NCBI RefSeq assembly: GCF_028747985.1
Contig: NZ_CP118108.1
Coordinates: 5,244,001-5,308,000 of the forward strand
Origin: Paenibacillus urinalis
GTDB lineage: Bacteria > Bacillota > Bacilli > Paenibacillales > Paenibacillaceae
Direction: 5' to 3'
Length of the DNA stretch: 64,000 bases
This document shows, piece after piece, positions 27,560-35,751 of the stretch (position 1 is its first letter; every line of letters starts with the position of its first letter). The notes under the pieces were generated by a model. The model had not been told where the DNA came from. It saw nothing but the letters and a program-made list of their open reading frames with translations, and did no database searches. Made by a program: the position numbers and the translations under genes.

Positions 27560-28457
27560 ATTGCTTCAAGCTTTGCATCAGTAATAATCGAACATGTTCT
27601 TTGAGTACATCCGGCTCAAGCACTTTCACTTCGGGACCATAGGACAGCAATCGCCGTGCAGTATAGGCGAGCTCCGATTCCGGGATCCTCCCTCTCCATA
27701 CTCCATCGTGCAAGACCGCAAAGATGGAATCATTCTCAGCCAGCCGCTGTCCAATATCTGTAAAGACGATGACCGCCGCATGTCCTCGAGGCTGCTCTGT
27801 CCGATGGAACCACTCCTTCAAAGTAGGGACCGTTTCATTACTCTCTTCCAGCATCTTGACAGCATCCATCCGATCTACCCTGTACAGCAGTGTTCTCCCG
27901 TCTTCGTTCTGTGCCGGCATATACCAGAAGCCATGCTCGTAGTACAGGCCCAGCGGGAACGCGTCATGAACCTTCATGCCTGATTTTCCTGCGTAAGTAA
28001 ACTGTAGCTTTCTTCGATCTATCGCTGCATTCAGTACCTCTGTCGTGTATGGAGCTGGTCTTGCCTTGACGGACGAGATAAACATAATATACTCTTTTGT
28101 ACGGTCAATTCGATCCTGAACCTCAAGGGGAAGGTCGTGCGCATAATATTCTGACAATGCCTCCCTGATACCGCCGTAAGGCATATCCTGAATCTTTTCC
28201 AGCCATTCCATCATCAAGTAGATTCCATATGCTTCCTGTAAACGAAGCTGAAGAGGTGGTAAAATACCATTTTGCAAGACCTGGTACCCGCCATGGGCTC
28301 CAACCTCGGTATATACAGGCATTCCTAACTCCTGCAAGGCAGTCAGATCCCGCTGTATTGTACGAATGGACACCTCAAACCGCTGTGCAAGCTCACGGGC
28401 CGTATATTTCTTGCGAGAATTCAATAATCTCATGATGGCAAGTCTTCTGCGATTCAT
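27549..28457 (-). CDS. YafY-type HTH/WYL-domain transcription regulator
   Basis: 302 residues from the ATG at 28457, seven bases after GGAGG. The N-terminal HTH (YTARELAQRFEVSIRTIQRDLTAL) is of DeoR/HTH_11 type; the WYL domain follows with HDAFPLGLYYEHGFWYMPAQNEDGRTLLYRVDRM. WYL proteins sense ligands, often nucleic-acid or small-molecule signals. The gene is monocistronic and its targets are unknown. The hairpin at its 3' end overlaps the stop. Confidence 0.9.
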   Translation of the reverse strand: MNRRRLAIMRLLNSRKKYTARELAQRFEVSIRTIQRDLTALQELGMPVYTEVGAHGGYQVLQNGILPPLQLRLQEAYGIYLMMEWLEKIQDMPYGGIREALSEYYAHDLPLEVQDRIDRTKEYIMFISSVKARPAPYTTEVLNAAIDRRKLQFTYAGKSGMKVHDAFPLGLYYEHGFWYMPAQNEDGRTLLYRVDRMDAVKMLEESNETVPTLKEWFHRTEQPRGHAAVIVFTDIGQRLAENDSIFAVLHDGVWRGRIPESELAYTARRLLSYGPEVKVLEPDVLKEHVRLLLMQSLKQYEE

Positions 28458-28879
28458 CAGCATACCTCCACCTTTGTTGATTTTCAGAAGATAACGGGCC
28501 TGAAGGAGACCCAGTTTCATGCTCTCAAACCGTATTATTGATGATCATAAACGGATTGTGGATGACATGGACTTTTTTTATCCTATTTTAGCTTTTGTGT
28601 ATTAAAGTTACAAAGCAGTCCAGAGATTCATACATCCGTATTGTTTTGTGCTGCCGGAGGCAATCTATATTTACTGCCATATGAAATGGATTGATTGCTT
28701 TGTTAATATTTACTACACATGGGTATAAATAAACGGAAGGGTAACCCTCCCCGTTTACATAGGAGACAAACCACCGTTAGCTGAACTTCTACTTGATATT
28801 GCAGGAAGTACGCAGCCCTTTTTTCTTTGTTCATGATATTTTGACAGGCAGATGCTTAATATTACCTCCTGCAAAGTTT
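28458..28879. other. Non-coding region upstream of the peptide transporter
   Basis: About 420 bp without an ORF. It holds an inverted repeat near 28728-28758 (TAAACGG and CCGTTTA flanking GGGTAACCC), a T6 run near 28820, and a TTGACAGG sequence at 28841 that recurs in the promoter at 28880. No known riboswitch was recognised. Confidence 0.4.
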
Positions 28880-28909
28880 TTGACAGGTAAAAACATCTAA
28901 CGGTATGAT
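28880..28909 (+). promoter_or_regulatory. Sigma-A promoter of the peptide transporter
   Basis: TTGACA at 28880-28885, 18-bp spacer, TATGAT at 28904-28909. Start of transcription would be near 28916, leaving a short leader to the AGGAGG site and ATG 28935. Confidence 0.8.
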
Positions 28910-28934
28910 TAGCAAAAGCACAGGAGGTTATTTC

Positions 28935-30425
28935 ATGTCAGACATCACGAAAAAGGACATTGTCGACAGTGTCCCGCAGAAAGGATTTTTTGGACATCCT
29001 AAAGGGTTGTTCACCTTATTCTTTACAGAGTTCTGGGAACGCTTCTCCTATTATGGAATGAGAGCAATCCTTCTCTACTATATGTACGATACTGTAACAA
29101 ACGGTGGCCTTGGCATTGCCGAATCCACTGCATTGTCCATCATGTCGATCTATGGTTCCCTCGTATACATGTCCGGAATCATCGGCGGCTGGTTAGCCGA
29201 CCGGGTATTTGGTACGTCCAAGGCCGTCTTCTATGGTGGTATACTTATCATGTTCGGTCATATCGTGCTTGCGATTCCAGGCAGTGTGGCCACATTCTTT
29301 GGCTCCATGGTACTGATCGTACTCGGTACCGGATTATTGAAGCCCAACGTGTCGAGTGTCGTCGGCGATATTTATGCGACGGAAGATGATCGCCGCGATG
29401 CCGGTTTCAGTATCTTTTACATGGGGATCAACCTGGGGGGCTTCCTTGCTCCGCTGATCGTAGGTACGCTGGGCGAGTACAACTATCACCTTGGATTTGG
29501 TGTCGCAGCCGTAGGTATGTTCCTCGGTCTTGTTGTATTCATGCTGACCAAGAAGAAGAACCTCGGTCTTGCGGGTACAGTGGTAGCCAACCCAATCGCT
29601 CCTGAGAAGAAGAAGAAGCTGTATACTTCGATTCTGATCGGAATCATTGTCGTTGCTGTTATCGCTGTTGCAGCTGCTCAGATCGGCTTACTTACGTTCG
29701 ACTCGTTTATTTTCATCGTCGGGATTCTTGGTATTCTAATTCCGGCCGCTTACTTTATTGTCATGTACAACAGTCCCAAAACAAATAAGGTGGAGCGCTC
29801 GCGTATACTCGCGTACATCCCGCTCTTTATTGCCTCTGTTATGTTCTGGGCTATTCAGGAGCAAGGTTCAACGATTCTCGCTTCTTATGCAGATAACCGG
29901 ACTCAGCTGGAATTCGCAGGCATCACGATTGCACCAGCCTGGTTCCAATCCGCGAATCCGCTGTTTATCATTATCCTGGCACCGGTATTTGCATGGCTGT
30001 GGGTTAAGCTCGGAGATCGTCAGCCATCGATTCCGCAAAAGTTCTCGCTCGGGCTTCTGTTCGCAGGTCTATCGTTCCTTGTGATCCTGCTGCCAGCCTA
30101 CTTCGGCGGAAGCGACACACTGGTTAATCCGCTGTGGCTCGTACTCAGCTACTTCATCGTCGTGCTCGGTGAACTGTGTCTGTCACCGGTTGGCCTGTCC
30201 GCAACAACGAAGCTGGCGCCTGCAGCCTTCTCGGCCCAAACGATGAGTCTGTGGTTCTTAACGAATGCCGCTGCTCAAGCGATTAATGCTCAGGTCGTTA
30301 AGCTGTACTCGCCTGAATCTGAAATGGCATACTTCGGTATTATCGGGGCGATATCCATCGTACTCGGGATTATCCTGTTCGCTATTTCTCCAATCATCCA
30401 GCGTGCCATGAAGGGCGTTAGATAA
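28935..30425 (+). CDS. dtpT: POT-family proton-coupled di-/tripeptide transporter
   Basis: 496 residues with about fourteen membrane spans. The PTR2 signature FFTEFWERFSYYGMRAILLYYM (in the ExxER form EFWERFSYYG) is near residue 35, and GTGLLKPNVSSVVGDIY plus FSIFYMGINLGGFLAPL follow. It imports small peptides with protons. ATG 28935 is chosen over the earlier in-frame codon at 28905, which lies inside the -10 box. A terminator with a T7 tract follows. PepT at 8343 could use its substrates. Confidence 0.95.
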   Translation: MSDITKKDIVDSVPQKGFFGHPKGLFTLFFTEFWERFSYYGMRAILLYYMYDTVTNGGLGIAESTALSIMSIYGSLVYMSGIIGGWLADRVFGTSKAVFYGGILIMFGHIVLAIPGSVATFFGSMVLIVLGTGLLKPNVSSVVGDIYATEDDRRDAGFSIFYMGINLGGFLAPLIVGTLGEYNYHLGFGVAAVGMFLGLVVFMLTKKKNLGLAGTVVANPIAPEKKKKLYTSILIGIIVVAVIAVAAAQIGLLTFDSFIFIVGILGILIPAAYFIVMYNSPKTNKVERSRILAYIPLFIASVMFWAIQEQGSTILASYADNRTQLEFAGITIAPAWFQSANPLFIIILAPVFAWLWVKLGDRQPSIPQKFSLGLLFAGLSFLVILLPAYFGGSDTLVNPLWLVLSYFIVVLGELCLSPVGLSATTKLAPAAFSAQTMSLWFLTNAAAQAINAQVVKLYSPESEMAYFGIIGAISIVLGIILFAISPIIQRAMKGVR

Positions 30426-30437
30426 GGATTATACACA

Positions 30438-30484
30438 AAGAGCTGTCTAGGTCATCTAATTGACTCGAGACAGCTCTTTTTTTG
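30438..30484 (+). terminator. Terminator of the peptide transporter gene
   Basis: Arms AAAGAGCTGTCT and AGACAGCTCTTT enclose a smaller inner hairpin and run into TTTTTTT. Confidence 0.92.
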
Positions 30485-30672
30485 TACGGACGGATGCAGA
30501 CTAAATTTTACATTGCGATTACATTGTTTTAAGGATGCATTAAGCTTGCTCCCCTATAATAATATGATATTTAGCGATTTCGCTCTGTTTAAGGGAAGGC
30601 TTCGGTGGGTTATATTAATCATCATATCCCCTATGGATGCGAATACGCTAAGAAATAAAGAGGTGTTAATAT

Positions 30673-30882
30673 ATGCTTAGAAAACTGATCGATAAGGTTC
30701 TTCATTCTACTTCGCACAGCAATGGACGCAAAAGATACAGCAGCTCAGACCGAAAATATCGTAAACGTTACTCAAGCAGCTCTCATCGTTATTCACGCAG
30801 AGGCTCCTCGTCCGATTACAAGCACAGACACAACCGTAACGGCTCCTCGTACTACAAGAGCAGAAAATATAGTTCAAGCTAG
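30673..30882 (+). CDS. Ser/Tyr/Arg-rich basic mini-protein, 69 residues
   Basis: No family was recognised. After a short helix-like start (MLRKLIDKVLHSTSH) the rest is low-complexity: KRYSSSD, KRYSSSSHRYSRRGSSSDYKH, SSYYKSRKYSSS. It has no acidic cluster, no signal peptide and a very high predicted charge. AAGAGGTG before the ATG and a terminator 30 bp after the stop argue for a real gene. The composition recalls CotG-like spore-coat proteins that are phosphorylated on serine, or a nucleic-acid-binding SR tail; both are guesses. Confidence 0.65.
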   Translation: MLRKLIDKVLHSTSHSNGRKRYSSSDRKYRKRYSSSSHRYSRRGSSSDYKHRHNRNGSSYYKSRKYSSS

Positions 30883-30913
30883 GTCGTGCCTAATTAGATA
30901 CGAAATGCCGAAG

Positions 30914-30940
30914 GAAAGGGAGGAATCCCTTTCTTTTTTT
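30914..30940 (+). terminator. Terminator of the SR-rich mini-protein gene
   Basis: The hairpin is GAAAGGGA / TCCCTTTC with a short loop, followed by a run of T. Confidence 0.85.
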
Positions 30941-31100
30941 GTGCTATGTAAAATAAGATGAGCCAGGAACATCTTTTTTGTCTGCTATATAAATAAGATG
31001 TTCCAGGAACATCTTTTTTTGTGCTATGTAAAATAAGATGTTCCCGGAACATCTTTTTTGTGTGCTATGTAAAAAAAAAGATGAGCCCAGGGACATCCCC
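30941..31100. repeat. Tandem array of four 40-bp units, mostly terminator-like hairpins
   Basis: Units start near 30941, 30981, 31021 and 31061, exactly 40 bp apart. Each reads GTGCTATGTAAAATA, then AGATGTTCC-N-GGAACATCT or a decayed form, then T6-T7. Units 2 and 3 have perfect arms; units 1 and 4 carry GAGCC or GAGCCC changes. Unit 4 merges into the rlmN terminator. Confidence 0.85.
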
Positions 31101-31109
31101 GTGCTCATC
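31080..31109 (-). terminator. Terminator of rlmN
   Basis: Seven-base arms GATGAGC and GCTCATC; on the minus strand the hairpin is followed by a nine-T run. It overlaps the fourth 40-bp repeat. Confidence 0.85.
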
Positions 31110-31124
31110 CTTACCATTCGTATA

Positions 31125-32213
31125 TTAAGACAGTACCTTCTCCCGGCTGCCGTCCACGTCCTTCTTGATCTGCTTGCTTCTCAGCTGGCCGCAGGCCGCA
31201 TCAATATCCGTTCCGTGCTCCAGCCGCACACTTACGCTGATATTTTGCTTCTTGAGCGTATCATAGAAGGAGGTGATCGAGTCCTTCTCGCTCCGCTGAT
31301 ACTGGCTGTGCTCATCGACAGGGTTGTATGGGATGAGGTTGACGATCGCGAGGTTCCGTCTATGCTTCAGCAGCTCTGCGAGCTCTAATGCATGCTCCGG
31401 CTGGTCATTTACATCCTTCAGCAAAATATACTCCACCGTAATCCGGCGATTGGTCTTATCCCAGTAATACTCAAGCGCGTCCATCAGCTTCTCAATCGGG
31501 ATGGCCTTGTTAATCTTCATAATACGTGTTCTTAGATCATTGTTCGGTGCATGCAGCGATACCGCAAGGTTAACGTTCAGGTCCGAATCCGCGAACTCCT
31601 TGATCTTGCCGGCCAGTCCGCTGGTTGAGACGGTGATGTGGCGTCCTCCGATCGCAAGCCCTTTGTGATCCTTCACGACACGAATGAAATCAGACATGTT
31701 CTGATAATTATCAAACGGTTCTCCGATCCCCATAACGACGATGTGACTCACTCTCTCACCCGTACCCATCGAATCGAGATGCAGCTGCACCTTCATGATC
31801 TGCTCCACAATCTCACCGCTGCTCAGATCCCTGCTCTTCTTGAGCAAGCCGCTCGCACAGAAGCTGCAGCCGATGTTACAGCCAACCTGCGTTGTCACAC
31901 AGACGGACAAGCCAAATTTGTGGCGCATAAGCACAGTTTCAATCAAGTTGCCGTCGGACAAGCGGAACAGGAATTTAATCGTCCCATCGATGGACTCCTG
32001 ACGCGTATGCTCTGTCAACGTTTGAATAGAGAAGTGATCAGACAGCAGCTGAAGGCACTCCTTATTGACTTCTTCCATTTGGTCAAATTCTGTAACCCGT
32101 CTTCTGTACAGCCATTCCCATACATGGGTGGCCCGGGATTTCTTGTGGCCCTTCTCTTCGAGCCAGGCTCCCATTTGATCAAGTGTTAATCCATAGATGG
32201 ATGGTTTAATCAT
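31125..32213 (-). CDS. rlmN: RlmN, 23S rRNA (adenine2503-C2)-methyltransferase
   Basis: 362 residues from ATG 32213 behind AAGAGGG. The radical-SAM cluster CNIGCSFC (Cys112, Cys116, Cys119), the GIGEPFDNY motif, and the C-terminal methyl-carrier Cys in DIDAACGQL are present. It methylates C2 of A2503 in 23S rRNA and A37 in some tRNAs. IETVLMRH and overall sequence fit RlmN rather than the resistance methylase Cfr. It is monocistronic with a strong terminator. Confidence 0.93.
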   Translation of the reverse strand: MIKPSIYGLTLDQMGAWLEEKGHKKSRATHVWEWLYRRRVTEFDQMEEVNKECLQLLSDHFSIQTLTEHTRQESIDGTIKFLFRLSDGNLIETVLMRHKFGLSVCVTTQVGCNIGCSFCASGLLKKSRDLSSGEIVEQIMKVQLHLDSMGTGERVSHIVVMGIGEPFDNYQNMSDFIRVVKDHKGLAIGGRHITVSTSGLAGKIKEFADSDLNVNLAVSLHAPNNDLRTRIMKINKAIPIEKLMDALEYYWDKTNRRITVEYILLKDVNDQPEHALELAELLKHRRNLAIVNLIPYNPVDEHSQYQRSEKDSITSFYDTLKKQNISVSVRLEHGTDIDAACGQLRSKQIKKDVDGSREKVLS

Positions 32214-32453
32214 GAATCTTTGCCCTCTTTTCACATACCAGGATTATGCGCCATTCTATATTGAACGAGCAGAACCCTCATACTTCAATATATTTAAACA
32301 ATCAATAAAACGATGAATTTGAAAATGTCGTATAGACAACGATCAGCATAGTGACGAACAACCGGAATTTGGTCTCTATAATCATGCGGTAATCCGTCTA
32401 TTATTGTCCCAAAATTTTCACGTTTAAACAAGGCTTAATCCATGGAACTTGAA

Positions 32454-32486
32454 AAAGACGGCTCCTATAAGATGAGGAACCGCCTT
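32454..32486 (-). terminator. Terminator of the MFS-AKR operon
   Basis: Arms AAAGACGGCTCCT and AGGAACCGCCTT pair with two wobble positions; the minus-strand copy ends in TTTTTC. Confidence 0.75.
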
Positions 32487-32498
32487 AACTCGAAATTT

Positions 32499-33347
32499 TT
32501 AAAAATCAATATGATCCGGATCTGGACCTACCCGGTCATTATGATTCAATTGATCTATTCTATCCATCTCTTCATCCGATAGGGTGAAGTCAAATACAGT
32601 GGCGTTCTCTATAATCCGATGCTCCTTAGTGGATTTGGGAATCGTGACAATTCCGTGTTGGAGATCCCAGCGCAAGATGACTTGTGCCACTGAACGGCCA
32701 TGGCGCTCCGCAATGTCTTGCAGCACCGGCTGACTCAGCAGTTGTCCCTGCATGAGCGGGGACCAGGCTTCAATCTGAATATGATGCTTGGCCGCATAAT
32801 TGCGCAGCTCGGTTTGGCTCAAATAAGGATGAAGCTCAATCTGGTTAACGACCGGCGTGACTTCTGCATCCGCCAGCAGATCCTCCAGGTGATGGATGTG
32901 GAAGTTGCTCACTCCAATTGCTCTCACTCTTCCATCCTTGTACAGCGTTTCAAGCGCTCTCCACGCTTCTTTATACTTACCTGGCACCGGCCAATGCACA
33001 AGATACAGATCCAGATACTCCAGTCCCAGCTTGTTGAGACTTGCCTCATAGGCAGCCAGCGTCTCCTCATATCCCAGATCAGCGTTCCACACCTTCGAAG
33101 TGATGAACAGCTCCTCTCTTGAGAGTCCGTTCTCCTGCAGAGCTTCACGAATGGCCTGTCCAACGCCGGCCTCATTCTGATATACGCTCGCTGTATCGAT
33201 GCTGCGGTAGCCGTGAGCTATTGCATTTTTCACAGCTTGAACGAGCTCTTCGCCCTCCTCCACTTTAAATACACCAAGACCAAACCATGGCATCTTCACT
33301 CCGTTATTCAGCTTAACCGTGTCTTGTAAATGCATTGCTGTAGTCAT
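32499..33347 (-). CDS. Aldo/keto reductase
   Basis: 282 residues, TIM-barrel AKR of the family 5 type. The catalytic tetrad is visible: Asp in SIDTAS, Tyr in VYQNE, Lys in ITSKVW, His in LVHWP. The NADPH motif IPKSTKEHRIIEN lies near residue 240. It reduces aldehydes such as methylglyoxal. It follows the MFS gene by 29 bp and shares its transcript, ending at the terminator at 32454. GGAGG precedes the ATG. Confidence 0.93.
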   Translation of the reverse strand: MTTAMHLQDTVKLNNGVKMPWFGLGVFKVEEGEELVQAVKNAIAHGYRSIDTASVYQNEAGVGQAIREALQENGLSREELFITSKVWNADLGYEETLAAYEASLNKLGLEYLDLYLVHWPVPGKYKEAWRALETLYKDGRVRAIGVSNFHIHHLEDLLADAEVTPVVNQIELHPYLSQTELRNYAAKHHIQIEAWSPLMQGQLLSQPVLQDIAERHGRSVAQVILRWDLQHGIVTIPKSTKEHRIIENATVFDFTLSDEEMDRIDQLNHNDRVGPDPDHIDF

Positions 33348-33376
33348 TTGTACATTCCTCCATTATTGTTAATCGT

Positions 33377-34549
33377 TCAGGTTGCCGGGCTCGTGTGAAC
33401 CGATACCTGTTTTCTTTCCAGTATTAAACTCCATATGGTGAGTAGTACTGCCCCCAGAACCATCAGCGATCCAACCCAAGGGGTATGAATCAATCCGATG
33501 GAATCGTTGACCACGCCGCCAAGATAAGCTCCGATCGCAATTCCCGCATTAAAGGCTGCGATGTTCAGTGAGGAAGCTACATCCTTGGCCTCCGGCACAT
33601 ACCGCTCTGCCAGAATAACCACATAGACTTGCAGTCCGGGAACGTTCATAAAGGCAAACAATCCCATCATAAAAATGGTGATGAGCCCTACAATCTTAAA
33701 CGGTGCTGTAAAAGCAAGCATAAGCAGCACCACAGCTTGTAGAATAAACATGACGAGCAGCGACTTGAGCGGGTTTCGATCGGCTGCTTTGCCGCCAATG
33801 ATATTACCAACGGCAATGGCGATTCCGTATAGCAGCAGGATGGCTGCTACCGTATTTTCCGAAAATCCGGTTATATCATGCAGCAACGGGGATAAATAAG
33901 TGTAAACAACAAACGTTCCTCCGTATCCGAGTGCTGTTATCGCTAGAATTAACAGTAGTCTTCCGTTCGTAAGCAGCCTGCCCTGATCCCGAAAGCGCAC
34001 AGTCTTGCCCTTCTGCAGCTCAGATGGAACAAGGATGGCATTCGCGATGAATGCGAGAATACCGATAATGATGATCGTGACAAAAGCCGCTCTCCAGCCG
34101 ATCTGGCCTCCGATAAATGTACCCAGCGGCACACCCGTTACGGTCGCAACCGTAAGTCCTGTGAACATGGCGGATATGGCACTTGCCCGCTTATCTTCCG
34201 TGACGAGATCTGCCGCGATCGTTGATCCTACCGACATGAAGACCCCATGTGTAAATGCAGACAGAACACGGGCGGTCAGCAGAATTGCGATGCCGTCCGC
34301 CATGGCGGCTACACTGTTCGCAATAATAAATAGAATCATAATGGATAATAGCAACGCTTTGCGCGGCACACGGGCCGTAAGGGACGTCAGAATCGGTGCC
34401 CCGAAGGTGACTCCAAGCGCATACAGTGTCACCGTCAGTCCTGCGGTCGTAACGGATATATTCAGGTCATCAGCAATCATAGGCAGCAGCCCTACACTGA
34501 TAAACTCGGTTGTTCCAATGGCAAAAGCACGTGCTTCGTTTTCTTTCAA
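33377..34549 (-). CDS. MFS efflux transporter (DHA1, AraJ/YdhP-like), unusual N-terminus
   Basis: About 390 residues, twelve spans, with AFAIGTTEFISVGLLPMIADDL (TM1) and GLTVATVTGVPLGTFIGGQIGWRAAF typical of the YdhP/AraJ sugar-or-drug efflux group. In relatives the first span is preceded by a dozen hydrophobic residues; here the frame reads LKENEARAFAIG. An ATG at 34556 with AGGAG ten bases upstream is one base out of frame, while the frame itself offers only TTG at 34549 with no ribosome site. A single-base insertion after the third codon or a natural short start are both possible. It forms an operon with the AKR gene and is divergent from an HxlR regulator. Confidence 0.75.
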   Translation of the reverse strand: MKENEARAFAIGTTEFISVGLLPMIADDLNISVTTAGLTVTLYALGVTFGAPILTSLTARVPRKALLLSIMILFIIANSVAAMADGIAILLTARVLSAFTHGVFMSVGSTIAADLVTEDKRASAISAMFTGLTVATVTGVPLGTFIGGQIGWRAAFVTIIIIGILAFIANAILVPSELQKGKTVRFRDQGRLLTNGRLLLILAITALGYGGTFVVYTYLSPLLHDITGFSENTVAAILLLYGIAIAVGNIIGGKAADRNPLKSLLVMFILQAVVLLMLAFTAPFKIVGLITIFMMGLFAFMNVPGLQVYVVILAERYVPEAKDVASSLNIAAFNAGIAIGAYLGGVVNDSIGLIHTPWVGSLMVLGAVLLTIWSLILERKQVSVHTSPAT

Positions 34550-34635
34550 GTGACATGGACTTTTCGCTCCTGTATGATCGTAATCGCCGGCCGGCAAAAG
34601 CTATTATGATCCATATGAGTTATAATGAACAGTAC

Positions 34636-34649
34636 GTACTTTAAAGTAC
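34636..34649. promoter_or_regulatory. Palindromic operator between MFS and HxlR genes
   Basis: GTACTTTAAAGTAC is a perfect 14-bp palindrome, ten bases after TATAAT at 34621-34626. A second degenerate palindrome (GGTACTTTTTAGTGCC) follows at 34653-34668. The form is typical of HxlR/DUF24 repressors, so the adjacent regulator probably binds here. Confidence 0.6.
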
Positions 34650-34690
34650 TATAGGTACTTTTTAGTGCCTTTTGGAAAGGGATGAGGAAC

Positions 34691-35071
34691 ATGACGAAGA
34701 AATATAACATTTCTGTGGAAGCAACACTTGAGGTCATCGGTGGTAAGTGGAAGAGCGTCATCCTGTGCCACCTGACTCACGGGAGGAAGCGCACCAGTGA
34801 TCTCCGCAGGCTCATGCCCAATATTACGCAAAAAATGCTGACCCAGCAGCTTCGCGAGCTTGAGGAGGACGGCATCGTAAACCGCATCAGCTATAACGAG
34901 GTCCCGCCACGGGTGGAATATGAGCTGACCCCGTATGGCTGGAGCCTCAAACCGATTCTGGACTCCATGTGCAATTGGGGAGAGCACCATATTATTAAGG
35001 AGCATGGCAGTTTGACCGATATGCTGGAGGACAGCATTCTGAACAAGAAGGAAGAGCATTCGGTCAATTAG
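34691..35071 (+). CDS. HxlR/DUF24-family winged-helix regulator
   Basis: 126-127 residues. The family motif VIGGKWKSVILCHLTHGRKRTSDLRRLMPNITQKMLTQQLRELEEDGIV (read in parts) is complete. A Cys in VILCHL lies at a position often conserved and sometimes redox-active in this family; a second lies in DSMCNWGEH. The second ATG at 34691 is preferred since AAAGGG sits next to the first. It is divergent from the MFS-AKR operon, which it probably represses, with a palindrome in the shared region. Confidence 0.92.
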   Translation: MTKKYNISVEATLEVIGGKWKSVILCHLTHGRKRTSDLRRLMPNITQKMLTQQLRELEEDGIVNRISYNEVPPRVEYELTPYGWSLKPILDSMCNWGEHHIIKEHGSLTDMLEDSILNKKEEHSVN

Positions 35072-35097
35072 TATATTCTCGGTTAGAACAGAACACA

Positions 35098-35143
35098 CAA
35101 AGAACGCCGGAGCCACTTCGCAGTGGGTGCCCGGCGTTCTTTG
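35098..35143. terminator. Terminator between HxlR gene and rhodanese
   Basis: Thirteen-base arms CAAAGAACGCCGG and CCGGCGTTCTTTG enclose a 20-base loop. It lies between convergent genes and can serve both. Confidence 0.7.
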
Positions 35144-35170
35144 TGCATATCTAATATATGATTTGGTCTC

Positions 35171-35566
35171 TTACAGTGCTTCTACGTCAAAGCCTGCTTG
35201 TTTCCACGCTGCTGTACCGCCGTCAATAAAATGAACGTCAGTGAAGCCCATCTGATGCAAGATATAAGCACCTAGAGTAGCTTGTCCGCCTGCACCGCAC
35301 GTAACAAGGACAGGACGGCTGCGATCAGATAGACGCTCGTCACGAAGCTCGGCTGGCAGCTCAAGGTCTGCACGGATCGGCAGCATGCCAAGAGAGATGT
35401 TGACACTGCTCGGAATCAGTCCGCAAGCACCGGCATCAGCGGCATCCTGTACATCGATCACTAGCGTGTTCGGTTTGTCAGCAATCTGCTGCTTCGCTTC
35501 CTGGGAGCTAATCCCGGATACATGCTTCAGTGCTTCTTCAATCATATTCTTAAATGTCAAAGCCAT
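35171..35566 (-). CDS. Single-domain rhodanese-like sulfurtransferase
   Basis: 131 residues with one rhodanese domain: LVIDVQDAADAGACGLIPSSVNI (CH2A-like), active-site loop VTCGAGGQA with the persulfide Cys near residue 91, and FIDGGTAAWKQAGF at the end. It transfers sulfane sulfur to cyanide or thiols. It is monocistronic and separated from the iron-uptake operon by a terminator. The physiological acceptor is unknown. Confidence 0.92.
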   Translation of the reverse strand: MALTFKNMIEEALKHVSGISSQEAKQQIADKPNTLVIDVQDAADAGACGLIPSSVNISLGMLPIRADLELPAELRDERLSDRSRPVLVTCGAGGQATLGAYILHQMGFTDVHFIDGGTAAWKQAGFDVEAL

Positions 35567-35684
35567 TCGTCATACACTCCTTTTTCCGTATGGGGATTGG
35601 CACGTTTTAACTTCGCGCCTTGTTTATTCTATCATGCACGATTCAATTATGCGAAATGATTGATTCAATAGGCTTATAAAAAAA

Positions 35685-35714
35685 GAGACAGGAGTCCTCC
35701 ACTACCCCTGTCCC
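35685..35714 (-). terminator. Terminator of the siderophore uptake operon
   Basis: Arms GAGACAGG and CCTGTCCC around a 14-base loop; the minus-strand copy is followed by TTTTTTT. Confidence 0.82.
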
Positions 35715-35751
35715 TTCCATCATAATGGATTCCACATATATCATCTGTTCA

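Noticed and set aside
28728..28758. Possible riboswitch before dtpT
   Set aside because: A short inverted repeat exists, but no known aptamer consensus was recognised and the promoter at 28880 lies downstream of it.
30941..31100. Regular 40-bp repeats that could suggest a CRISPR array
   Set aside because: Units are continuous with no unique spacers, contain terminator hairpins with T runs, and no cas genes are nearby.
31125..32213. Cfr-type resistance methylase instead of RlmN
   Set aside because: Sequence blocks such as IETVLMRH and the N-terminal PSIYGLTL fit housekeeping RlmN.
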